A stretch of DNA of 11,862 nucleotides, from assembly GCA_026552835.1 (NCBI GenBank), contig JAPMTY010000035.1, positions 1 through 11,862 on the forward strand. Direction: 5' to 3'. Each line of letters starts with the position of its first letter. Position 1 is the first letter of the stretch. A program made the position numbers and the translations under genes. The notes under the pieces were generated by a model. The model had not been told where the DNA came from and searched no databases. It saw nothing but the letters and a program-made list of their open reading frames with translations. Source of the DNA: Candidatus Methanoperedens sp. (GTDB taxonomy: Archaea > Halobacteriota > Methanosarcinia > Methanosarcinales > Methanoperedenaceae). Positions 1-6,508 of this stretch are shown piece after piece.

Positions 1-1
1 C

Positions 2-313
2 TACTACTGCACGCCGCGTGCGCAGCACCCGAACGCGCCCGGCAAGTACGTGTTCACTAGCCTCGGTCTGCAAATGGCGTTCTCCGCCTTCGACCAGGTT
101 GAGACAATTTCCCCACGCCCGCTGCTGATGATCGTCGGCTCCAAGGCCGACACGCTCTACTTCAGCCGCGAGGCGATCGAGAAGGCGAAGGACCCGAAGG
201 AGTTATTCGTCATTCCTGGCGCGACACATATCGACATGTACGACAAACCGCAATTTGTGATGCCTGCGGTCGCAAAGCTGACTGAATTCTTCGGAAAAGC
301 TTTAAATAGATAG
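2..313 (+). CDS. Alpha/beta hydrolase, FrsA/YcjY-like, 3' end only
   Basis: The reading frame is open from the left edge, so this is the C-terminal ~103 residues of a longer protein; the GTG at 50 lies inside it and is not the start. The visible part matches the last third of the FrsA/YcjY-like alpha/beta hydrolases (COG1073 type). The conserved stretch with ISPRPLLMIVGSKADT holds the usual acid position (Asp in SKAD), and the GATHIDMYD segment near the C terminus holds the catalytic His. The nucleophile Ser must lie upstream of the window. These enzymes are predicted cytoplasmic or exported esterases/hydrolases of unknown substrate. Base composition is GC-rich, like the next gene and unlike the genes further right, which suggests bacterial ancestry. 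Family assignment is fairly sure; substrate is unknown. Confidence 0.85.
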   Translation, partial: YYCTPRAQHPNAPGKYVFTSLGLQMAFSAFDQVETISPRPLLMIVGSKADTLYFSREAIEKAKDPKELFVIPGATHIDMYDKPQFVMPAVAKLTEFFGKALNR

Positions 314-329
314 TTCCACGAGTAAAAAT

Positions 330-347
330 AATGAAAGTTTATTCATT
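330..347 (+). repeat. Small perfect hairpin between the two hydrolase genes
   Basis: AATGAA and TTCATT form a perfect 6-base-pair stem with a 6-base loop in an AT-rich spacer that contrasts with the GC-rich genes on both sides. It lies after the stop codon of the first hydrolase and just before the earliest possible start of the second. It could be a weak terminator or mRNA processing site, but no T-run follows. It may also be chance. Confidence 0.25.
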
Positions 348-353
348 GGACTC

Positions 354-1403
354 TTGATCCAGGCGAACCTTATGAAGTCATCATGTGAGTTAGTTAGCAA
401 AAACGGCAAGCTGCGACCGCTAATGATCCAAGAGCAAGGCAGTTTCGCCGTCGGCGGGACGGTCATCACCAACCCTGGCACCTTCGATCCCTACAAGCCC
501 ACGCCCGACGGGGCGACGCTGCACGGGGATCACATCTACGTGTTCTATCAAGTCCCGGTCGATGCACGCAGGCTCCCCCTCGTATTCTGGCATGGCGCAG
601 GGCAGTTCTCGAAGGCTTGGGAGACCACGCCGGATGGACGCGAAGGCTTCCAAAACATTTTCCTGCGCCGTAGATTCGCTGTCTATCTGCTCGACCAGCC
701 GAGACGTGGCAACGCCGGGCGCAGCACCGTGCCCTTCACGATCCCGGCGACGCCCGACGACCAGATCTGGTTCGGCATGTTTCGGTTCGGCATCTGGCCG
801 AATTACTTCCCTGGGGTGCAGTTCTCACGTGACCCCGAGGCTTTGAACCAATTCTTCCGATCGATGACGCCCAACACCGGGCCCTTCGACGGGGAGATGT
901 GCTCGGATGCCGTTTCAGCGCTGTTCAACAAGATCGGACCCGCCATTCTCGTCACCCATTCTCAAGGAGGCGGTCCGGGTTGGCTGGCGGCGATGAAGAA
1001 CCCGAACGTGCGCGCCATCGTCTCTTACGAACCAGGCAGCAGCTTTGTCTTTCCGGAAGGCGAAGTGCCTCCTACTATGCCGAGTGCTACGGGCCCTCTC
1101 GAGGGCGTTGGCGTGACGTTGTCTCAGTTCTTGAAGCTGACGAAGGTACCCATCGTCATGTATTTCGGAGACAACATTCCGGAACAACCGTCGGCTAATC
1201 CGGGTCAGGACAACTGGCGCGTCCGCATCGCGATGGCGCGGCTGTGGCGCGATGCCGTCAACCGACACGGCGGGGACGTCACGCTCGTCCACTTGCCCGA
1301 CCTGGGAATCCATGGAAACACACACTTTGCATTCTCGGATCTGAACAATCTCGAAATCGCAGATCTGTTAATCAAATTTCTAAAGGAGAAGGGATTGGAC
1401 TGA
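354..1403 (+). CDS. Alpha/beta hydrolase family esterase
   Basis: This encodes a protein of up to 349 residues with an alpha/beta-hydrolase fold. An early strand-oxyanion segment LPLVFWHGAG lies at 75-83, the nucleophile elbow THSQGG at 201-206 (Ser203), a likely acid in YFGDN (Asp273) or YEPG (Glu226), and the catalytic His in LGIHGNTHF (His320 or His324). The N-terminal segment from about residue 25 (IQEQGSFAVGG) resembles bacterial hydrolases of this group as I remember them. The substrate is unknown. The start is unsettled: TTG at 354 gives the longest frame but has no ribosome-binding site; ATG at 372 and ATG at 423 are alternatives. No convincing signal peptide is seen, although relatives may be exported, so the N terminus could be truncated. 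The gene is GC-rich, follows another hydrolase in the same direction after 40 bases, and is probably of bacterial origin. Confidence 0.85.
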   Translation: MIQANLMKSSCELVSKNGKLRPLMIQEQGSFAVGGTVITNPGTFDPYKPTPDGATLHGDHIYVFYQVPVDARRLPLVFWHGAGQFSKAWETTPDGREGFQNIFLRRRFAVYLLDQPRRGNAGRSTVPFTIPATPDDQIWFGMFRFGIWPNYFPGVQFSRDPEALNQFFRSMTPNTGPFDGEMCSDAVSALFNKIGPAILVTHSQGGGPGWLAAMKNPNVRAIVSYEPGSSFVFPEGEVPPTMPSATGPLEGVGVTLSQFLKLTKVPIVMYFGDNIPEQPSANPGQDNWRVRIAMARLWRDAVNRHGGDVTLVHLPDLGIHGNTHFAFSDLNNLEIADLLIKFLKEKGLD

Positions 1404-1509
1404 ACCATTTTCCCATGCATGGTGCGACGGCGGAACAGGCTAGCGACGAACAATACCCGACTATGCTTACGTGTTTGAAACAGCCTCTTATCGAAAGGAG
1501 AGCAATGGC

Positions 1510-1590
1510 ATGAACAAAAAATCCACCGTACTATCTGGCATATTTATATTAGTGTTTAGTATTGAAACCATTTTGGAGGACAGGTCATGA
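1510..1590 (+). CDS. Possible 26-residue leader/signal-like peptide, coupled to the next gene
   Basis: A short frame begins at an ATG placed 9 bases after AAAGGAG (1494-1500). It encodes a peptide with a basic start (MNKKS) followed by a hydrophobic stretch (LSGIFILVFS), and its stop TGA overlaps the ATG of the decarboxylase-like gene as ATGA. That layout fits translational coupling. The peptide could be a real small membrane peptide, the remnant of a signal sequence from a truncated gene, or a chance frame. A competing ATG at 1505 stops after two codons. The same DNA contains a TATA-like sequence, so a purely regulatory reading is also possible. No homologue is recognised. Confidence 0.3.
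   Translation: MNKKSTVLSGIFILVFSIETILEDRS
1543..1552 (+). promoter_or_regulatory. Possible archaeal TATA box before the decarboxylase-like gene
   Basis: TTTATATTAG is close to the archaeal TATA-box pattern. Initiation about 25 bases downstream would fall near 1570-1575, immediately before the GGAGG Shine-Dalgarno at 1575-1579, giving a short leader for the gene at 1587. A good BRE is not obvious. This conflicts with reading the stretch as a small coding region. Confidence 0.3.
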
Positions 1591-2225
1591 AAACCGAAGG
1601 ATTGAACGCAAAACAGGAAAAAATCGTCACCATCGCGGCCTTCACCGCTCTCGGCCATCTGCAGAAACTGAAAACGGCCCTGAACGAAGGGCTGGATGCG
1701 GGTTTGACCATTAACGAAATCAAGGAAATCCTCGTGCAGATGTATGCCTATACAGGATTTCCCCGCAGCCTGAACGCCATCAATACCTTCATAGACGTTC
1801 TGGAAGAACGGGAGAAGAAGGGCATCAAGGACGAACCTGGCAAAGAACCAAGCCCCCTACCTGCCAACAAAAGCAGCATTGAACTCGGAACAGAAATTCA
1901 GACTCGCTTGATAGGATCTCAGGCCACTGGGAGGTACATTACTTTCACTCCTGCCATTGATACGTTTTTGAAAGGGCACCTTTTCGGAGACATTTTCGGG
2001 CGCAACAACCTGGATTTCCAGAGTAGAGAGATAGCAACTATTTCGGCCCTGTCCGCTATTGAGGGGGTAAATCCCCAGCTTCGGTCTCATTTTAACGTCG
2101 GGTTCCATACAGGTCTTACCGAGGCACAGATGAGGAGCTTGATATCGGTTATCACAGTCAGAGTAGGTAGAAAAGAAGCCGATAACGCTTATGAGGTATT
2201 AGATGAGGTTCTAAGACAGCGGTGA
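1587..2225 (+). CDS. Carboxymuconolactone decarboxylase (CMD) family protein, two-domain
   Basis: This 212-residue protein is well placed behind GGAGG (1575-1579, 7 bases before ATG). Two repeats of the CMD/AhpD-like helical fold are visible. The first lies at about residues 8-70 (IVTIAAFTALGHLQKLKTAL, then LTINEIKEILVQMYAYTGFP), and the second at about 122-205 (FLKGHLFGDIFGRNNLDF, then REIATISALSAIEG and LTEAQMRSLI). The redox CxxC of AhpD peroxidase helpers is absent; the protein has no cysteine in either domain. A thiol peroxidase role is therefore unlikely, and a lactone decarboxylase role is unproven. Similar genes in bacteria often lie beside alpha/beta hydrolases, cupins and oxidoreductases, which matches the neighbours at 2-1403. 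Substrate and role are unknown. It is probably bacterial by descent, with composition less GC-rich than the hydrolases upstream. Confidence 0.88.
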   Translation: MKTEGLNAKQEKIVTIAAFTALGHLQKLKTALNEGLDAGLTINEIKEILVQMYAYTGFPRSLNAINTFIDVLEEREKKGIKDEPGKEPSPLPANKSSIELGTEIQTRLIGSQATGRYITFTPAIDTFLKGHLFGDIFGRNNLDFQSREIATISALSAIEGVNPQLRSHFNVGFHTGLTEAQMRSLISVITVRVGRKEADNAYEVLDEVLRQR

Positions 2226-2422
2226 ATGCATCCTGGCCGCCGGGCTGATTAGCGACGTATTTCGATCAGGTGGATGCAGCCCGCTACAGATTGCCCGATA
2301 CATCGAGCCGTTTGCGTTGCTTATCGGACAGCACGCATAGGAGGGGAAGAAGGATCGGAACTGGCCCACCATTTCGAGCGGGAAAATAGAATTATCAAAT
2401 AAAGGCAACAAATTGCAGAAAC
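2226..2422. other. Non-coding spacer with imperfect inverted repeat and possible gene remnant
   Basis: TGCATCC (2227-2233) is repeated in inverted form as GGATGCA (2272-2278), with inner complementary bits CTGAT (2245-2249) and ATCAG (2265-2269), so the first ~55 bases could fold as an imperfect stem. No T-run follows. From 2230 a plus-strand frame stays open for 36 codons without a start (ILAAGLISDVF at its beginning) and ends in TAG at 2338-2340. It may be a decayed gene end or chance. No recognisable family was found. Confidence 0.3.
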
Positions 2423-2983
2423 GTGAACGATATGTCAAATCTCGAAGCATGGAACAGCTTTTTTATAATTGTAGGCTCGTCTGCGGGCGCACTGATTGGA
2501 TTGCAGTTTGTCGTTATGACACTCATTGCCCAGAGATCTCCACCACGTGCGGCAGAGGCTGGCCCCGCGTTTGCGACACCGACAATCGTACACTTTGGTG
2601 CCGCGCTGCTTTTGTCAGCAGTCCTGAGCGCTCCATGGCAAGAGATCACGTTCGTTGCAGCTATTCTGGGTTTCATGGGCCTTATCGGGGTAGTGTATAT
2701 AATCTACGTGACCAGGCAAATGAGAGTACAAACCGCGTATAAACCAGAGCTCGGGGACTGGTTATATTATGCTCTGCTGCCGCTGGCGGCATATGCAATG
2801 CTCGTTCTATCTGCATTCACGGCTCTATCATATACGCGCGAGGCTTTGTTTGGCGTCGGAGCTGCGGCGCTGCTGTTGCTTTTCATCGGCATTCATAACG
2901 CCTGGGATAGCGTCGCCTACCTTGTATTTACAGAAAACAAGCAGAATACGAATAGTAAGCGACGGTTTATGCATGGCAGATAA
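2423..2983 (+). CDS. Hypothetical integral membrane protein, about five helices
   Basis: This is a 186-residue hydrophobic protein. Likely membrane helices lie at about residues 12-35, 51-70, 76-97, 113-135 and 139-158, followed by a short basic, polar tail. Conserved-looking features are the N-terminal NLEAWNSFFIIVGSSAGALIG segment, which resembles small bacterial membrane proteins of unknown function, and a GIHNAWDS motif just after the last helix. There is no catalytic motif, transporter signature or signal peptide cleavage site. GTG at 2423 gives the longest frame, but ATG at 2432 (MSNLEAW) is at least as likely; neither has a clear Shine-Dalgarno. Function is unknown. It lies alone between the CMD gene and the dehydrogenase operon, in the same direction. 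Confidence 0.75.
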   Translation: MNDMSNLEAWNSFFIIVGSSAGALIGLQFVVMTLIAQRSPPRAAEAGPAFATPTIVHFGAALLLSAVLSAPWQEITFVAAILGFMGLIGVVYIIYVTRQMRVQTAYKPELGDWLYYALLPLAAYAMLVLSAFTALSYTREALFGVGAAALLLLFIGIHNAWDSVAYLVFTENKQNTNSKRRFMHGR

Positions 2984-3001
2984 AACGAATTAAGCATTGG
3001 G

Positions 3002-3019
3002 AATTGCGTTGCAATTTTT
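3002..3019 (+). terminator. Hairpin plus T-run after the membrane protein gene
   Basis: AATTGC-GTT-GCAATT forms a perfect 6-base-pair stem directly overlapping a run of five T (3015-3019), 18 bases after the stop codon at 2983. It resembles an intrinsic terminator or an archaeal T-rich end signal. The stem is short and only moderately stable. Confidence 0.4.
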
Positions 3020-3026
3020 CGGGATT

Positions 3027-3036
3027 CTTATAAATA
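3027..3036 (+). promoter_or_regulatory. Candidate TATA box for the dehydrogenase operon
   Basis: CTTATAAATA matches an archaeal TATA box. Initiation about 25 bases downstream would leave a leader of roughly 115-120 bases before the GTG at 3178. A second, closer AT-rich candidate, TTAATAAG around 3151-3158, would give nearly leaderless transcription at 3178, which would fit the lack of a Shine-Dalgarno there. The sequence alone does not decide between them. Confidence 0.35.
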
Positions 3037-3177
3037 GTAACTGTATTGCGATTGCATCGATTCCCCAGAGGTACCTATATTTCTTAGGATCGTTTTCCAT
3101 TGGTATCAAACATGTTGACAGAACAGTCACTCCATTTTATTGAGTAAAGATTAATAAGATTAAAACCAAAGTATAAT

Positions 3178-4269
3178 GTGGGTGTTAAGTTGCCAAGACA
3201 AAAAATTCTTGATATGAGCGTGGATTGGCTCCAGATACTTGATCCAGAAGGAAATGTGGATAAAAGTTTAGAGCCTGCTCTTGATAATGAAATGCTTGAA
3301 AAATTTTACAGGACAATGGTTCTTACACGCCTGTATGATGAAAAAGCAGTGAAGCTCCAGCGCCAGGGAAGGATGCTCACCTACGGCTCATGCCTCGGGC
3401 AGGAGGCAAGCCAGATAGGAAGCGCTTTTGCCATGAAACCGCAAGACTGGTTTTTCCCCGCATTCAGGGAACACGGGGTCCAGATAGCAAGGGGTATTCC
3501 CATGAAAAATCTATACATATACTGGATGGGGTCAGAAGATGCGAACATGGGGCTTCCTCAAAGGAATTTCACCGTTGCCATACCTGTAGCAACGCAGGTG
3601 CTGCATGCTGTTGGTGCCGCCTGGGCTGCAAAGCTACAGAAGCAGGATATAGCATCAGTCGTTTATTTCGGCGATGGCGCCACATCAGAAGGGGATTTCC
3701 ATGAGGGCATGAATTTTGCAGGTGTGTTCAAGACGCCGACAGTTTTCATTTGCCAGAATAACCAGTATGCCATATCCCTTCCAAGAGAAAAGCAAACAGC
3801 ATCCAGGACACTGGCTCAAAAAGCCCTGGCTTATGGTTTTGAAGGTATCCAGGTGGATGGAAATGATGTGCTTGCAGTTTACAGTGCAACAAAAGCCGCG
3901 ATCGAGAAAGCAAAGTCGGGGGGCGGACCTACAATGATAGAATGCTTCACATACCGACTCGCAGCTCATACGACCTCGGATGACCCCACAAAATACAGGA
4001 AAAAAGACGAGGAAGAGGAATGGCGGAAAAAAGACCCGATCAAGCGTTTCCGGATATATCTTGAGAAAAAGGGTATATGGAGCCATGATTATGAAGAAAA
4101 GCTCCAGGAATATGCTACTGCACAAATAGAAAAGGCAGTTGAAGAGGCCGAAGCTTACAAACCTGACATTTCGAACATGTTCAAGTATGTTTATGCTGAA
4201 ATTACACCAGGCCTGAAAGAGCAAATGGATGAACTTTCAGGCATTATCGCAAAAAGGAAGGGGAGCTGA
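3178..4269 (+). CDS. pdhA: 2-oxoacid dehydrogenase E1 component, alpha subunit (pyruvate dehydrogenase type)
   Basis: This 363-residue protein has full length for the alpha subunit of a heterotetrameric E1. It binds thiamine diphosphate at the interface with the beta subunit and decarboxylates the 2-oxoacid, then passes the acyl group to lipoyl-E2. The ThDP-binding motif runs from GDG (165-167, in YFGDGATSEGDFHE) to NN (194-195 in CQNNQYAIS). The loop HTTSDDPTKYR (264-274) corresponds to the active-site/phosphorylation loop, and REHG (97-100) lies near the active site. The start is uncertain: GTG at 3178 lacks a Shine-Dalgarno, and TTG at 3190 (LPRQKIL) or ATG at 3214 are alternatives. It heads the operon and its stop lies 2 bases before the beta-subunit ATG. 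Pyruvate is the default substrate by similarity to Bacillus-type PdhA, but branched-chain or acetoin dehydrogenases share these motifs. Confidence 0.93.
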   Translation: MGVKLPRQKILDMSVDWLQILDPEGNVDKSLEPALDNEMLEKFYRTMVLTRLYDEKAVKLQRQGRMLTYGSCLGQEASQIGSAFAMKPQDWFFPAFREHGVQIARGIPMKNLYIYWMGSEDANMGLPQRNFTVAIPVATQVLHAVGAAWAAKLQKQDIASVVYFGDGATSEGDFHEGMNFAGVFKTPTVFICQNNQYAISLPREKQTASRTLAQKALAYGFEGIQVDGNDVLAVYSATKAAIEKAKSGGGPTMIECFTYRLAAHTTSDDPTKYRKKDEEEEWRKKDPIKRFRIYLEKKGIWSHDYEEKLQEYATAQIEKAVEEAEAYKPDISNMFKYVYAEITPGLKEQMDELSGIIAKRKGS

Positions 4270-4271
4270 AA

Positions 4272-5243
4272 ATGGCAAAACTCAACATGGTACAGGCGAT
4301 CAACCTTGCACTGCATGAGGAAATGAAAAGAGACCCTGCTGTCCTGGTCATGGGGGAAGATGTGGGAGTGGACGGAGGTGTATTCAGGGTTACCGAAGGT
4401 CTTCTTGACAAATTTGGAAGCGACAGGGTGATAGATACGCCGCTTGCCGAGTCGGGGATCGTCGGGACTGCGATCGGCATGGCGGTTTCAGGTTTGAAAC
4501 CTGTAGCAGAGATACAATTTGAAGGTTTCAGTTATATGATCCTGGACCAGCTTGCTGCACATGCTTCCAGGATAAGGTACCGCTCCCGTGGCATGTACCA
4601 CTGCCCGATGGTGGTACGGGCGCCTTACGGGGGAGGCGTGAGGGCGCTTGAACACCATTCAGAAGCAGTTGCCACATTTTTTATCCACATCCCGGGCTTA
4701 AAAGTGGTGATCCCCTCAACTCCATATGATGCTAAAGGACTTCTTCTCTCATCTATCAGGGACCCTGATCCGGTTATTTTTTTCGAGCCCAAGAAACTCT
4801 ACCGTGCTTTCAGGGAAGAAGTGCCTGAAGGGGATTACACAGTTCCGCTCGGCGACGGTAAGAGGCTGACGCAGGGCGATGATGTCACTGTCATTTCCTG
4901 GGGAGCTATGGTGAATGTTTGCCAGGAATCGCTCGAAAAGGTCAAGGAAATCAGCGCTGAATTGATAGACCTTCGCACGCTCTCGCCGCTTGATGATAAG
5001 ATTATAATGGAATCGGTCAAAAAGACAGGAAGATGCGTAGTTGTCCATGAAGAACCACGGACATTGGGTTTAGGAGCAGAGATCATTGCACGGATCAATG
5101 AGAAAGCATTCCTGTATCTTGAGGCGCCTGTTAAAAGGGTTACGGGATACGATGTTCCGGTGCCTCTGCCCAAGCTGGAAGATTACTATTTGCCTGACGC
5201 TGAAAGAGTGGCAGATGCAATAAAAGAGACTGCAGGTTTTTAG
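4272..5243 (+). CDS. pdhB: 2-oxoacid dehydrogenase E1 component, beta subunit
   Basis: This 323-residue transketolase-like beta subunit completes the E1 active site. VMGEDVG (27-33) carries Glu29, the residue that contacts the ThDP aminopyrimidine; DTPLAESG (55-62) and the HHSEA histidine (129) are conserved active-site features. The C-terminal domain, with a GYDVPVP segment (292-298), is the part that normally docks on the peripheral-subunit-binding domain of E2. The ATG is preceded by GGGGAG (4260-4265, 6 bases away) that lies inside the end of the alpha-subunit gene, so the two are probably translated in step to keep a 1:1 ratio. Base composition is moderate, as in the rest of the operon. 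Identification as E1 beta is secure; substrate choice is not. Confidence 0.94.
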   Translation: MAKLNMVQAINLALHEEMKRDPAVLVMGEDVGVDGGVFRVTEGLLDKFGSDRVIDTPLAESGIVGTAIGMAVSGLKPVAEIQFEGFSYMILDQLAAHASRIRYRSRGMYHCPMVVRAPYGGGVRALEHHSEAVATFFIHIPGLKVVIPSTPYDAKGLLLSSIRDPDPVIFFEPKKLYRAFREEVPEGDYTVPLGDGKRLTQGDDVTVISWGAMVNVCQESLEKVKEISAELIDLRTLSPLDDKIIMESVKKTGRCVVVHEEPRTLGLGAEIIARINEKAFLYLEAPVKRVTGYDVPVPLPKLEDYYLPDAERVADAIKETAGF

Positions 5244-5251
5244 GAGGAATA

Positions 5252-6508
5252 ATGGTGGATATAAAGTTCCCTGATGTTGGTGAAGGTATCACTGAAGGTA
5301 CACTCGTTAAATGGCTTGTAAAGGCCGGAGACGAAATAAGGGCTGACCAGGCCGTGGCGGAGATCGAAACCGATAAAGCAATAGTTGAAATACCGACTCC
5401 GAAAGCGGGGAAGGTATCGAAACTTTTTGGAAAAGAGGGGGATATCCTGAAAGTGGGAAGTATACTTGCTTCACTTTCTTTGGAGGGAGAGGAGATACCG
5501 ATTCCCGTGGCTAAGCCGCCTGAGATAAAATCCCAGGAAATAAAGAGTTTTGAAGTTACTCCGGAAATTAAGCATGCGGAAGTTACCACGGAAATTAAAG
5601 CACCAGAAAAGCCTGAAGTTCCGGGAAAGGTTTTGGCCACACCGTCTACTAGGCGCCTTGCAAGAGAACTTGGCTTGGACATTTCAAAAATTGCGGGAAG
5701 CGGTCCGGGTGGAAGAGTGACTGATGAAGATGTTAAAAAATCCCGGGAAGCTCCGCCAAAGTCACCAGAAGTCATGCAGCCTGAAGCTGCGCCAGAAACA
5801 AATGCCCTCGAAGAGAGGATCCCGATAAAAGGTATCCGAAAGACCATAGGAGAGAGAATGGTCAAATCGTTGTTTACGGCGCCACATGTTGTTTCGATGG
5901 ACGAGGCGGATGTTACCGAGCTTGTGAGCCTGAGGGAAAAAGAGAAAAAGACGGCAGAAGAGAAAGGCGTAAAGCTCACCTACCTTGCGTTTATTATAAA
6001 AGCAGCCACTGTGGCGCTGAAGCAGCATCCATATTTGAATGCCTCTCTTGATCCCCAAAAAAATGAGATCGTACTGAAACACTACTATAATATAGGAATA
6101 GCAGTGGACACTCCTGAAGGATTGATGGTTCCGGTTATTAAGAATACAGACCAGAAAAGCATCATGGAAATTGCAAAGGAAACGGAAAAGCTTTCAGAGG
6201 AGTCACGAACCCGCAAGGTCAAGCTTTCGGACCTAAAAGGAAATACGTTTACCATAACCAATATTGGAAGCATAGGTGGATTGTTTTCCACGCCGATCAT
6301 CAACCCGCCGGATGTTGCTATTCTCGGTGTGCACAGGATCCGGGACATGCCAGTCGCTATTAATGGCGAGGTTAAGATAAGAAAAATCCTGCCTCTTGTA
6401 CTTTCATTTGACCACCGGGTGCTTGACGGGGCGCAGGCCGCACGTTTTATGAATACCCTGATAGATCATCTGAGAGACCCTGACCTTCTCCTCGTGGATG
6501 TGACATAA
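5252..6508 (+). CDS. pdhC: Dihydrolipoamide acyltransferase, E2 core of the 2-oxoacid dehydrogenase complex
   Basis: This 418-residue protein has the classic layout. One lipoyl domain (about 1-78) carries the modified lysine in ETDKA (Lys42). A charged linker (about 81-126) follows, then a peripheral-subunit-binding domain (about 127-163, ATPSTRRLARELGLD to GRVTDEDV) and the acyltransferase catalytic domain (about 188-418) with DHRVLDG (387-393; His388 and Asp392 catalytic) and TNIGSIGG (Ser340). It takes the acyl group from E1 and transfers it to CoA, and forms the multimeric core. AGGAGG (5242-5247) overlaps the stop of the beta-subunit gene. It is only 4 bases from the ATG at 5252 but better spaced for the in-frame GTG at 5255, so either start is possible. 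The linker is a run of imperfect EIK-containing repeats rather than the usual Ala/Pro-rich sequence. It works only if lipoylated, and no lipoate gene is nearby. Confidence 0.95.
   Translation: MVDIKFPDVGEGITEGTLVKWLVKAGDEIRADQAVAEIETDKAIVEIPTPKAGKVSKLFGKEGDILKVGSILASLSLEGEEIPIPVAKPPEIKSQEIKSFEVTPEIKHAEVTTEIKAPEKPEVPGKVLATPSTRRLARELGLDISKIAGSGPGGRVTDEDVKKSREAPPKSPEVMQPEAAPETNALEERIPIKGIRKTIGERMVKSLFTAPHVVSMDEADVTELVSLREKEKKTAEEKGVKLTYLAFIIKAATVALKQHPYLNASLDPQKNEIVLKHYYNIGIAVDTPEGLMVPVIKNTDQKSIMEIAKETEKLSEESRTRKVKLSDLKGNTFTITNIGSIGGLFSTPIINPPDVAILGVHRIRDMPVAINGEVKIRKILPLVLSFDHRVLDGAQAARFMNTLIDHLRDPDLLLVDVT

Noticed and set aside
1415..1513. 32-codon frame between the esterase and the CMD gene
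   Set aside because: It starts within a CCATGCATGG palindrome without a Shine-Dalgarno, and the translation has no recognisable feature; probably chance.
3685..4224. 179-residue minus-strand frame opposite the E1 alpha gene
   Set aside because: Phe/Leu/Cys-rich hydrophobic appearance is produced by the complement of Lys/Glu codons; no start signal.
5140..5979. 279-residue minus-strand frame opposite the E2 gene
   Set aside because: Serine- and phenylalanine-rich translation typical of the antisense of a Glu/Lys-rich coding region; the E2 gene on the plus strand is unambiguous.
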